NCBI GenBank assembly: GCA_022704525.1
Contig: JAKJGF010000002.1
Span: 1 to 53,951, forward strand
DNA length: 53,951 nucleotides
Origin: Bacillota bacterium
GTDB taxonomy: Bacteria > Vulcanimicrobiota > SpSt-956 > JAKJGF01
Direction of reading: 5' to 3'
In this document: in pieces, positions 36,711-44,457 of the stretch
How the letters are laid out: each line of letters opens with the position of its first letter
Position numbering within the stretch: position 1 is the first letter of the stretch
The notes under the pieces: generated by a model
What the model saw: the letters and a program-made list of their open reading frames with translations, nothing else
Database searches by the model: none
What the model was told of the DNA's origin: nothing
Position numbers and translations under genes: made by a program

Positions 36711-37367
36711 ATGAGAAAAAAAATCATATTATTTATTATTTTATCTATGCTTATAACGTGTTCTTTGTTAAAATGGGTATACGGAGAAGAAGTAAAATCT
36801 CTTGAAGAGATAGATGTTATCTTACTTAATGTTCCAGATGTAAGGCAGAGCACAGACTATTCCTGTGGTGCAGCATCTCTACAGGGAATTCTTATGTACT
36901 GGGGAATAGAATACAGGGAAGGAGAGCTAATAGAATTACTCAATACTTCTCCTGACTCTGGAACTGACCCTGAAGACATAATAAGAGTGGCTATTGATAA
37001 AGGTTTAAAAGGAGAAATAAAAGAAAATCTTACTATAGAGGAACTTGAAATATTACTAAAAGAAGGTATACCAGTAATTGTAGCGATTCAGGCCTGGAGA
37101 GAGAAAACTCATAAACCATGGGAGCAGGAATGGGAAGATGGCCATTATGTAATTGTTATAGGTTTTGATGAAAAAAATATATATTTTGAGGATCCCTCTC
37201 TTCTTGGAAGCAGAGGATTTATGCCCCGTGAGGAATTCCTGGCACGTTGGCATGATTACGCGGGAGATCCGCCGATGGATGAAAAGGATAAAAAATATGT
37301 CCGTCTGGGAATAATTATACGGGGTAAAAACCCTTCTGCAACGCCTGTACTGAAGCATATAGATTAA
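36711..37367 (+). CDS. Secreted C39-like cysteine peptidase
   Basis: 218 residues with an N-terminal signal sequence (KKIILFIILSMLITCSLLKWVYG). The C39-like papain fold is recognisable: VRQSTDYSCGAASLQGIL carries the oxyanion Gln and the catalytic Cys, DGHYVIVIGFD the His, and YFEDPSLLG the Asp. All active-site residues are present, so it is probably active outside the cytoplasm. In peptidase-containing exporters such domains cleave Gly-Gly leaders, but here it is free-standing. Its substrate might be another member of the cluster. It is spaced 8 bp from the DUF4178 gene, hence the same transcript. Confidence 0.85.
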   Translation: MRKKIILFIILSMLITCSLLKWVYGEEVKSLEEIDVILLNVPDVRQSTDYSCGAASLQGILMYWGIEYREGELIELLNTSPDSGTDPEDIIRVAIDKGLKGEIKENLTIEELEILLKEGIPVIVAIQAWREKTHKPWEQEWEDGHYVIVIGFDEKNIYFEDPSLLGSRGFMPREEFLARWHDYAGDPPMDEKDKKYVRLGIIIRGKNPSATPVLKHID

Positions 37368-37401
37368 TCACTTTTGGCGTAATTACTGATTAACCAGGAA
37401 G

Positions 37402-37617
37402 ATGTCCATCGTCATTCCAATAAATTCTTTCTATAAGATTAAGTTCAAAGGAAAACTTTCTGATGCCAGATTGAAATCACTGGAATTGGAACAGAACGTT
37501 GTCTTTACAAAAGAACGATTTATAGAAGCCTTGAAAAGATTAAATTTTAATAAAAAAGAAATAGAAATAGTTTTTCAGTATGCCAGTAAGAGGGAGCAAC
37601 AATCTCTTCTCAAGTAA
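37402..37617 (+). CDS. Small hypothetical protein
   Basis: 71 residues, Lys/Leu-rich and probably helical in its second half (RFIEALKRLNFNKKEIEIVFQYA). No membrane segment or known motif. It starts 34 bp after the peptidase gene behind an AGGAAG site and ends 27 bp before the FGE-type gene, so it is likely a genuine cluster member. I do not recognise it. Confidence 0.6.
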   Translation: MSIVIPINSFYKIKFKGKLSDARLKSLELEQNVVFTKERFIEALKRLNFNKKEIEIVFQYASKREQQSLLK

Positions 37618-37644
37618 AATTAAATAAAGGAGAGTTTTTTATCT

Positions 37645-38754
37645 ATGATTGGAAAAAATATAAAATGTGGCAGTTGTGGTGCTTCTCTGGATGTGCCAGA
37701 TGGTTTTAATAAACTCTTCTGTACTTATTGTGGAAGTCAGAATTTGCTTACTGATGTCCTTGATATACCGGGGGTTACCCTCGTATGTCTAAAGTGTAAT
37801 ACAAAAAATAAAGATGAAAATATTTTCTGTGATAAGTGTGGTGGCAAACTGCAGCAGAAATGCCGTTACTGTGGAGAAACTCATCCTGTTAATAAAAATT
37901 TTTGTCCCAAAACAGGCCTTAATATCGAGCAATTCAGTGAAGCAGTTAAAACTTGTCTTTTAAATCTGAGAATGCTTTTAATACCTGGTGGGACTTTTCA
38001 GATGGGAAGCAATAAAAATCAATATGAAAGCCCTCCTCATCAGGTTAAACTGACTAATTTCTATATGAGTAATTATAGTGTAACTAATACTGAATACAAT
38101 TCTTTTTTAAATTCTACAGGCAATCAGATTGAAGGTAAAGTTCAATGGATGCAGATAGAAAATAATGAATACTGTGGTATAAATAAAGATGAAAAGTTTA
38201 CTGTAAAAGAGGGTTACGAACATCGTCCTTTAGTATATGTAAGCTGGTTTGGATCAGTGGCCTACTGTAACTGGCTTTCTGAACAGGAAGGTCTGGAGAA
38301 ATGCTATGGAGATATAAATTACAGGGGACAAGTGGATGTGACAAAAAATGGTTACAGACTTCCCACAGAGGCTGAATGGGAATATGCCTGTCGGGCCGGA
38401 ACTACTACTGATTATTACTGGGGAGATACTATGAATGATGCCTTTTGCTGGCATTCGGGAAATTCTCAGAAGAACCATCATAATGTGGGGACTGCAGGAG
38501 GGGGAGGCCATCCAAATAATTTCGGCCTTTTCGATATGAGTGGTAATGTCTGGGAGTGGTGCAGTGATTGGTTTGGGAATTATCCTTCTACACCTGTAGT
38601 TAATCCGGTGGGACCCAAGGGTGGCACTTACAGGGTTGTTCGCGGCGGTAGCTGGAATAAGGATGCCCATCAATCCAGGTCAGCCAATCGGAGTAGTATC
38701 TGGCCAGGAAGTAGAAGTCATTCCCTGGGATTTCGTATTGCCAAAACACAGTAA
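37645..38754 (+). CDS. Zinc-ribbon FGE-sulfatase (SUMF1/EgtB-like) protein
   Basis: 369 residues. Three zinc-ribbon-like modules fill the first about 95 residues (CGSCGASLDVP..FCTYCG; CLKCNTKNKDENIFCDKCG; CRYCGETHPVNKNFC). They are followed by a formylglycine-generating-enzyme/C-type-lectin-like fold: MLLIPGGTFQMGSNKN, VTNTEYNSFL, RLPTEAEWEYACRAGT, MSGNVWEWCSDWF and RVVRGGSWNKDAHQSRSANR. Members include true FGEs, ergothioneine-pathway EgtB and many kinase-linked proteins of unknown job. I cannot identify the catalytic Cys pair of true FGE here. No signal peptide. The zinc ribbons match the style of the kinase and DUF4178 proteins of the same cluster. Confidence 0.88.
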   Translation: MIGKNIKCGSCGASLDVPDGFNKLFCTYCGSQNLLTDVLDIPGVTLVCLKCNTKNKDENIFCDKCGGKLQQKCRYCGETHPVNKNFCPKTGLNIEQFSEAVKTCLLNLRMLLIPGGTFQMGSNKNQYESPPHQVKLTNFYMSNYSVTNTEYNSFLNSTGNQIEGKVQWMQIENNEYCGINKDEKFTVKEGYEHRPLVYVSWFGSVAYCNWLSEQEGLEKCYGDINYRGQVDVTKNGYRLPTEAEWEYACRAGTTTDYYWGDTMNDAFCWHSGNSQKNHHNVGTAGGGGHPNNFGLFDMSGNVWEWCSDWFGNYPSTPVVNPVGPKGGTYRVVRGGSWNKDAHQSRSANRSSIWPGSRSHSLGFRIAKTQ

Positions 38755-38804
38755 AAAGGAATTTTTTAAAAAATATTGAATTTAGAATGAAATTTTGTAA
38801 TTTA

Positions 38805-38930
38805 CTATAGAAATTTTGATTATTGTTAAATTAATAGTTTTAGTAAAAATAAATAAGTCTATCAGCATCCAGCTATTAGCAATCAGCTCAGAAAATAAAA
38901 CTGAAAGCTGAAAGCTAATAATAACTTGAA
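38805..38930 (+). repeat. Interspersed repeat family A, copy 4 (without B insert)
   Basis: AAATTTTGATTATTGTTAAA, then GTCTATCAGCATCCAGC and CTGAAAGCTGAAAGCTAATA, in line with copies 1, 3 and 5. It separates the FGE-type gene from coaD. Confidence 0.65.
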
Positions 38931-38941
38931 AGAGATGAATT

Positions 38942-39439
38942 ATGAAGAAAAAAGGTGTTTATGCCGGCAGTTTTGACCCTTTAACAAATGGCCATATGTG
39001 GATGATCCGGGAAGGTTCTCTTTTATTTGATGAATTCATTGTAGTAATAGGTACAAATCCTGAAAAAACCTATACCTTCACACCTGAAGAAAGATTTAAT
39101 CTTCTTCAGAAGAGTATAAAAGGAATAAAAAATGTTCAGATTGATTTTATGGAGAATCGCTTTTTAGTTAAATATGCCGAATCAGTAGAAGCTAATTATA
39201 TATTGAGAGGTATAAGATCTGAAAATGATTATTTCTTTGAAAGAGTAATGAGGAATATAAATGGAGATATGAACAACCAGATAAATACTATATTTCTTAT
39301 GCCTCCAAGAGAAATAGCTGAAGTAAGTTCCAGTATGATAAAAGGTCTTATAGGCCCCGATGGATGGCAGGAGGTTATTAAAAAATATGTACCAGAACCG
39401 GTTTATAAATTATTTATAAAGAGATTCGGGAAATCTTAA
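38942..39439 (+). CDS. coaD: Phosphopantetheine adenylyltransferase
   Basis: 165 residues, the normal CoaD length. It transfers AMP from ATP to 4'-phosphopantetheine, the penultimate step of coenzyme A synthesis. The nucleotidyltransferase motif is GSFDPLTNGHMWMI (T/HxGH type), then RGIRSENDYFFERVM and EVSSSMIKGL, which correspond to the CoaD RGLR..DFE.E and SSS motifs. Some positions differ from the textbook enzyme (for example PREIAEVSSS), so a related nucleotidyltransferase cannot be fully excluded. The stop overlaps the stop of the convergent gene at 39436 by 4 bp. Confidence 0.82.
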   Translation: MKKKGVYAGSFDPLTNGHMWMIREGSLLFDEFIVVIGTNPEKTYTFTPEERFNLLQKSIKGIKNVQIDFMENRFLVKYAESVEANYILRGIRSENDYFFERVMRNINGDMNNQINTIFLMPPREIAEVSSSMIKGLIGPDGWQEVIKKYVPEPVYKLFIKRFGKS

Positions 39440-40605
39440 TGATAATATAATATGACTCCTTCTTCCCCTACGGCCCAACCTGTATCAGGAGCTATAAAAT
39501 ATATATCATGAAGATTTATTATAGAAGGACTATTTCCCTGTATCCAGTCATTGCCATTATAATGTAAAATAGTTCCTCTGTCTCCAACAATCCAGCCATT
39601 ATCATCTGATATCATACATATAGAGTTAAGATTTTCTTTAACAGGACTTACATAACTCACCCAGGCACGGCCATTATAGTGTATTATAGTGCCAAAGGCA
39701 CCTACAGCCCATCCATTATTTTCAGATGCAAAATCCATGGAATAAAGGACAGAACCTGTAGGACTTGTGAGTGAAACCCACTGTTTATTATGATATTCCA
39801 ATATAGTACCATTTTGTCCCATAGCCCATCCCTTCTCAGGAGATATGAAATGAATGGCATATAATGTATCAAATACAGATAGTGTATTTTCTTTTCTCCA
39901 GGAGATATCCTTAACAGTCCAGTCAAAATAGTGAATAATTCTACCTGTTGACCCTACTGCCCATCCATCTGTGGGACTGAGGAAAAATACATCATTTAAA
40001 TCATCTCTTGTAAGAGCATCAGCAACTCTTTCCCAGGATTTACCATTAAAATAAATAATACTTCCTCCACCTCCCACTGCCCAACCTTCACCGGAAGGTA
40101 AAAAACAGATATCCCCTATCCAGCTACAATTAACATCTTTTTCTACACCTTCCCAGAGTTTTCCATTAAAATGAAAGAAATTTCCCTGACCGGTTTTCTC
40201 AATAAGCCATCCGTCTCTGGGTGAGCGAAGAGCAATAGCTTTTAAAAAAGTATTTGTTGGAGATGGATATAAATTCCAGCTTGGAATTATAGTAAAAGGA
40301 TGTTCACCATTTGTAAGGGGTGTTATAATTTTCAATTTTCCACTGGAAGAGCCGAGGGAAATAGCTACAATTATCTTAACATCAGACCAGGAGATAACAG
40401 TAGCCTCAGTCTCTCCAAATAAAACTGTTCCCCTTTCATCGCCAAATCCTTTTCCTGTAATTACTACACTGTCTCCTACTTTTCCTTTATTCGGATTAAC
40501 ATCTGTAATGTCAACCCTGGGAATTAGAGGTTGAGAATAAGGGGTACCAGTTAACAATATAGATATAAGAATTATAGAAAAAGATAATAATATTTTTGAT
40601 AACAT
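39436..40605 (-). CDS. Secreted IPT/TIG and YCF48-like beta-propeller protein
   Basis: 389 residues. Signal peptide (LSKILLSFSIILISILLTGTPYSQ), then an IPT/TIG immunoglobulin-like domain (about 28-105; ITDVNPNKGKVGDSVVITGKG). Seven repeats follow with the core GWAVGxxGxIxxYNGxxW, as in YCF48-type propellers. It is probably exported and involved in binding; no catalytic residues are seen. It lies 11 bp downstream of the TolB-like lipoprotein gene, so the two form an operon with the triple-XRE gene. Confidence 0.85.
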   Translation of the reverse strand: MLSKILLSFSIILISILLTGTPYSQPLIPRVDITDVNPNKGKVGDSVVITGKGFGDERGTVLFGETEATVISWSDVKIIVAISLGSSSGKLKIITPLTNGEHPFTIIPSWNLYPSPTNTFLKAIALRSPRDGWLIEKTGQGNFFHFNGKLWEGVEKDVNCSWIGDICFLPSGEGWAVGGGGSIIYFNGKSWERVADALTRDDLNDVFFLSPTDGWAVGSTGRIIHYFDWTVKDISWRKENTLSVFDTLYAIHFISPEKGWAMGQNGTILEYHNKQWVSLTSPTGSVLYSMDFASENNGWAVGAFGTIIHYNGRAWVSYVSPVKENLNSICMISDDNGWIVGDRGTILHYNGNDWIQGNSPSIINLHDIYFIAPDTGWAVGEEGVILYYH

Positions 40606-40616
40606 AATCTTTACTC

Positions 40617-41591
40617 TTATGGCTGAGATGTGGCCCCCAGATCAGCTCCATCGTTATCTATTAATTGTATTGCTTCTCCGCCATTTGCATCCATTACATA
40701 TATATCCATAGTACTATTTTTACGATTGGAGGAAAAAAATAATTTTTTACCATCTATTGACCAGGATGGTAGGAAATCATAAGCAGGATCATTTGTTAAT
40801 CGTGTCTGTCCTGTTCCATCAGAGCGCATTATATATATATCAGGGTTTGAACTCTCTTCAAAACCCCAGTAGGCAATTTTATTTCCATCAGGTGACCAGC
40901 AGGGCCCCCTCTCGTCAAAGGTATTTGTAGTAAGAGCTTTAACCTCACCTCCTGTAGAATTCATAATATAAATATCATAATTACCATTCCAATTAGATTC
41001 AAATGCAATTTTGGTGCCATCAGGAGAATAGTCAGGATTTCTATTATCATAGGCATCTTCAAGAAGTTGTTGCTCTATACCGGTTTGTAGATTTTTTGTA
41101 AATATACCATATCTTTCAGAAGAACCACTTTTAGACATAAAAACTATGCTTGTACCATCAGGCGCCCAGGAAGGTGAACAATCGTCATATTCATTATCTG
41201 TCAATCTTGTAACTTCACCTGTATCCATATCCATAATGTATAGTTCAAAGGTAGGAGAGTCTTTAGTAGATTCAAATACAATTCTTTTCCCATCTGCTGA
41301 CCAGTCTGGTGAACGTGTATATGCATTATACGAAGTTAATTGTTGAGGTTTTGTTCCGTTTAAATTCATTATATAAATTTCCATATGGCCTGTTCTATCA
41401 GAGTAAAATAAAATTTTTTTGTCTGTATCTATCTTAATGGCTTCAGCGGGCAATTGGGATGGAGTAGAAAATCTTGGAGTAGGTATAGGAGATAAATGTT
41501 TACTACCTTTATTATTACTGCAACCAGATAAACAAAAAAATATTATAAATACTAATAATAGAAAATACTTTATTATAAAACTTTTCATCAT
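40617..41591 (-). CDS. TolB-like WD40 (PD40) propeller lipoprotein
   Basis: 324 residues. Signal peptide with lipobox LSGC (acylated Cys at about residue 24). About six PD40 repeats of the type SPDWSADGKRIVFESxxxxxxELYIMDMDTGEVTRLT make a TolB-like beta-propeller. It is not E. coli-type TolB: it is lipidated and lacks the N-terminal TolB domain. It overlaps the upstream XRE gene by 4 bp and is followed after 11 bp by the second propeller gene. Role: extracytoplasmic binding, unknown partner. Confidence 0.87.
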   Translation of the reverse strand: MMKSFIIKYFLLLVFIIFFCLSGCSNNKGSKHLSPIPTPRFSTPSQLPAEAIKIDTDKKILFYSDRTGHMEIYIMNLNGTKPQQLTSYNAYTRSPDWSADGKRIVFESTKDSPTFELYIMDMDTGEVTRLTDNEYDDCSPSWAPDGTSIVFMSKSGSSERYGIFTKNLQTGIEQQLLEDAYDNRNPDYSPDGTKIAFESNWNGNYDIYIMNSTGGEVKALTTNTFDERGPCWSPDGNKIAYWGFEESSNPDIYIMRSDGTGQTRLTNDPAYDFLPSWSIDGKKLFFSSNRKNSTMDIYVMDANGGEAIQLIDNDGADLGATSQP

Positions 41592-42850
41592 ACTTTATCA
41601 CTTTTCATCATCTCAAGATCTCTAATCAGGTATCTTACTATACCTAAGATGGTTATTTCTCTGTGACGTTCTTCATAAAAATTAAATATAGCTTCTTTTC
41701 TATTCAAACCTGCCATTAATTTTCCTTCTAAACCAGAAAAGATGTGTCTTACTAAACAGTTTTTCTCTTTTGCGTCATAGAAGAGACAGAGCTGACCTTC
41801 TATTTCCAGAGTATCTTTCTTTTTTATTAAGAGCCTGTCACATTTAATAACAACTGGTTCTATGTCAGATTGTTCTACTAAAACGACTACTTCTATATCC
41901 TGAAAGAAATCTCCTGGCAAATAAACATAACCTTCTATTCTACCATCATAGAAGAAATCTTCTCCTGCCTTAACTGAAAGAGGAAATATGGGTAATCTCT
42001 TCATATTTTTATTCTGATCCGAAGTATGAGGAATATTTATACTCTTATATATTCTATCAAGTTTCTCCTGAAGTTTCTCAAATTTTTCCTCAAGATAATC
42101 ATCTTCCTTTATTGAAGTGGGATTAATTTCTATTCTATCTCCTTTAAAATAGTCTAACGGTTTTCCTAATGTCTTAGATAAAGTAAATAAAGCCTCATTA
42201 CCCGGATAATGTTTCCCTCCCTCTATCTTTCTCAATAACTCTTCCGAATAACACATCTCCATAGCCAGATCAGTTATGGTATAACCTCTTTCAAGACGAG
42301 CCTTTTGTACTTTATCACCTAAAATTGACGTTTCAAAATTTTTCTCTGAAATTTTTTTCCCCTCATCCATAACTGGTTGACTTGTTTTAAGATATTGTTG
42401 TACCTGTTGTTGAAAATCAGAAGGTAATTTTCCGGCTTTTTCAAGCATTTCGAATTCATTTATTTCCAGAGATCTTGCCAGTTTCCGTAAAGTTTCTTCA
42501 GGTGGGATACCTCTTTTACCGGAAAGTATTTGAGATAAATAAGAATTAGAAATACCTGACTTGATTTCTACCTGAGTGAGAGTTAATTGATTCTTATCTA
42601 TAAGTTCTCGTAAATATCTTCTGAACTCTTCTTCCGGGGTAATCTGAGCTTTACCTGCTCTTTCAAGCATTTCTTCTTCTGAAACACTCAGAATTTTTGA
42701 AAGTTTTCTTAATGTTATTTCATTAGGCATTCTCTTACCGGAAAGAACCTGGGACATATAAGTGCTTGGTATATTACTTCTCATCTCGATTTGAGAAAGA
42801 GTCATTTGATGACGTGCTATTAAATCCCGTAAATAAGTTCTAAAATCCAT
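41588..42850 (-). CDS. Triple-XRE regulator with S24/LexA-like C-terminal domain
   Basis: 420 residues. Two adjacent near-identical XRE helix-turn-helix units (about 1-62 and 71-138; SQVLSGKRMPNEITLRKLSKIL and its sibling SQILSGKRGIPPEETLRKLA) and a third, more divergent one (about 178-230, KVQKARLERGYTITDLAMEM). The C-terminal part (about 280-400) has the look of an S24/LexA-type domain: LSVKAGEDFFYDG, SDIEPVVIKCDRLLIKK and a region ending CLVRHIFSG. The Ser of the S-x-x-P-like motif is present, but the catalytic Lys position appears to be Arg, so self-cleavage is doubtful. It is the first gene of an operon with two exported propeller proteins, an odd partnership for a phage-type repressor. 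Confidence 0.75.
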   Translation of the reverse strand: MDFRTYLRDLIARHQMTLSQIEMRSNIPSTYMSQVLSGKRMPNEITLRKLSKILSVSEEEMLERAGKAQITPEEEFRRYLRELIDKNQLTLTQVEIKSGISNSYLSQILSGKRGIPPEETLRKLARSLEINEFEMLEKAGKLPSDFQQQVQQYLKTSQPVMDEGKKISEKNFETSILGDKVQKARLERGYTITDLAMEMCYSEELLRKIEGGKHYPGNEALFTLSKTLGKPLDYFKGDRIEINPTSIKEDDYLEEKFEKLQEKLDRIYKSINIPHTSDQNKNMKRLPIFPLSVKAGEDFFYDGRIEGYVYLPGDFFQDIEVVVLVEQSDIEPVVIKCDRLLIKKKDTLEIEGQLCLFYDAKEKNCLVRHIFSGLEGKLMAGLNRKEAIFNFYEERHREITILGIVRYLIRDLEMMKSDKV

Positions 42851-42971
42851 ATATAGACCCTCATTAACTAATCAGGATGCAATTAATTACCTGCTCAATC
42901 TCATGTTTTTTCATTACATGTTATTTTTTAGTTATTATAGTTAGTTTCATAACAATCTATAATTTATTCAT

Positions 42972-43026
42972 CGTGAAACGTGAATTGTGAAAAGTTAAAC
43001 GATTTTTTCTTTTCACCTTTCACTTA
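42972..43026. repeat. GTGAAACGTGAATTGTGA-type inverted tract
   Basis: TCGTGAAACGTGAATTGTGA and TTTCACCTTTCACTT are partly complementary. It is the same type of tract as at 49876-49959. It lies in the 684-bp gap between the triple-XRE gene and the gene at 43535. Confidence 0.45.
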
Positions 43027-43173
43027 TTTATTTATAGCAAGTTATGAAATACACTATAATATTGGTTGACTGTAGCAAGAAATTTTTTGTTTCTTAATAT
43101 TTCTTCAATATTAAAAGATTTTTCCCTGCTTTTACAATTATAAAAATTTTTATAAAAATTTTTCAAAAACCCC

Positions 43174-43266
43174 TTTACATTTGCAAGAATATATGATAAT
43201 ATATTTACAATAACAAGAGCATCTTCACAAAGTCCGCGAGAAAATCCCTTACTATAAGGGTTTTTT
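43174..43266 (+). ncRNA. Candidate small RNA with its own promoter and terminator
   Basis: TTTACA (43174-43179) and TAATAT (43197-43202) with a 17-bp spacer form a good promoter; transcription would start near 43209. An intrinsic terminator follows at 43241-43266 (TCCCTT, loop ACTAT, AAGGG, six T). The implied RNA is about 58 nt and contains CTTCACAAAGTCCGCGAG. No open frame is visible in it. It matches no RNA family I know; leader attenuation of the gene at 43535 is the alternative. Confidence 0.5.
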
Positions 43267-43302
43267 CTATAATTAGAGATTTTTTAAAAATTAAATATTA
43301 AT

Positions 43303-43402
43303 AAAAGGCTTGTCGATGTCTAGTAAAAAAAGAGCTAGCCCCCGCAAAACGACAACCTAGCTCTCCTGCTGGTTTCAACTAGACAAGTCGAAAAGCCTTT
43401 TT
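43303..43402 (+). ncRNA. Candidate structured RNA: long stem enclosing an inner hairpin
   Basis: AAAAGGCTTGTCGATGTCTA (from 43303) pairs, with one small bulge, with ACTAGACAAGTCGAAAAGCC (from 43378) and the following T-run. Inside, AGAGCTAG (43331-43338) pairs with CTAGCTCT (43357-43364) across a loop containing CCCCCGCAAAACGACAAC. The closing stem ends in CCTTTTT, so on the plus strand it can act as a terminator. It is distinctly more structured and GC-rich than its surroundings. I cannot assign it to a known riboswitch or RNA class. Confidence 0.55.
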
Positions 43403-43534
43403 CTTGTGATTATTTTTTTTAAATATATATCTTGCATTAGTAAGACAGTGGTTTTTTGAGAAGTTTCTTCTCATATGAACTTGAATATTTTAGAACCTAC
43501 AAAAAATTATAGAAATTTTTAGGAGGTCTGATTT

Positions 43535-44245
43535 ATGGAGAAAACTTTACTTAAAGAACATTCTGCGGTAAAAGATATTTTTGATAAAAGTATATCAGAA
43601 AGCCAGATAATATTAGTAGACCTGGAAAAAGTAGAAAGAATTTTAAATAGTTTAAATAGCGATTCCTTTAGAAAAGATCTTTACCCTTATATTCTTATAA
43701 ATTCAGAAGAAAATTTTTATACTGAGAAATCGAAAATAGTAAAAGAAAGTCACCTTAAAAAGCTCATCTCAATATTCGGAGAAAAAAAATTTACTTTATC
43801 ACATAACTCAATCCATAATGTTTTACCTTACCTTTTCGAAAACAATACTTATAATAATAAGAACAAAGTAAAAGATAAATTAATTAAACTGTTTTCTTTT
43901 GCACGTTCTTCTGCTTTTTCTTTAGGAGATTTTACTGTCAATCCATTTTATGAAAAAAATAAGTTCTTTGGATGGCTTACAAAAGAAGAAGTGGAAGAGA
44001 ATTTTATGAAAATATTAGAAGAACTGACAGATATACATGAGAGATTTACTCTTGAAAAAAAAGGTGAACTTTCTCCTGAGTTGACTGTAAACATAATGGA
44101 GTATCTTTGTCCGGGGAATAAACTCAAAAATTATAAGGAAATAGCAAGTCAATGTGAAGAAATGATAAGAATTTTATTTTATTCTTTGAGAAGAGCCCAT
44201 GAGTTTAAATTAGATATAGTAGCAATGGAAAATGAGATATTGTAA
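43535..44245 (+). CDS. Hypothetical helical protein
   Basis: 236 residues with a strong AGGAGG site before the ATG. Lys/Glu/Leu-rich, no membrane segment, no signal peptide and no motif that I recognise. The second half (about 145-225) looks like helices. It lies between the candidate structured RNAs and the sigma-factor operon. A leader with hairpins and a terminator separates it from the sigma gene, so shared transcription is uncertain. Confidence 0.65.
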   Translation: MEKTLLKEHSAVKDIFDKSISESQIILVDLEKVERILNSLNSDSFRKDLYPYILINSEENFYTEKSKIVKESHLKKLISIFGEKKFTLSHNSIHNVLPYLFENNTYNNKNKVKDKLIKLFSFARSSAFSLGDFTVNPFYEKNKFFGWLTKEEVEENFMKILEELTDIHERFTLEKKGELSPELTVNIMEYLCPGNKLKNYKEIASQCEEMIRILFYSLRRAHEFKLDIVAMENEIL

Positions 44246-44310
44246 TTTCGGATTTATTTACAATATATAAATCTGGTACTTGCTAGAGCAAGAGATAAAT
44301 ATAAAGTTTA

Positions 44311-44439
44311 TTGTTGTAAAAAGGTAGAAATTTTACTAATATTTCTACCACAACTTCCTTCAGGAAGATGTAATTTAAAATTCCTTCCTTACTTGTTGTG
44401 ATGTAAGGGGCACAACAAAGTAAGAGGATTTTTTTTTTT
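44311..44439 (+). terminator. Structured leader ending in a strong terminator before the sigma gene
   Basis: Hairpins in order: GGTAGAAAT with ATTTCTACC (44323-44349), CTTCC-TTCA-GGAAG (44355-44367), and a long stem CCTTACTTGTTGTG (44387-44400) with CACAACAAAGTAAGAGG (44411-44427) followed by about ten T (44429-44439). The terminator stops only 18 bp before the ATG of the sigma gene. It may end the upstream transcript or attenuate sigma-gene expression. Confidence 0.75.
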
Positions 44440-44457
44440 ATTGAAGAAATACTTTGA

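Noticed and set aside
43303..43402. Assignment to SRP RNA, 6S RNA, or preQ1 or c-di-GMP riboswitches
   Set aside because: None of the conserved loop sequences of these classes is present.
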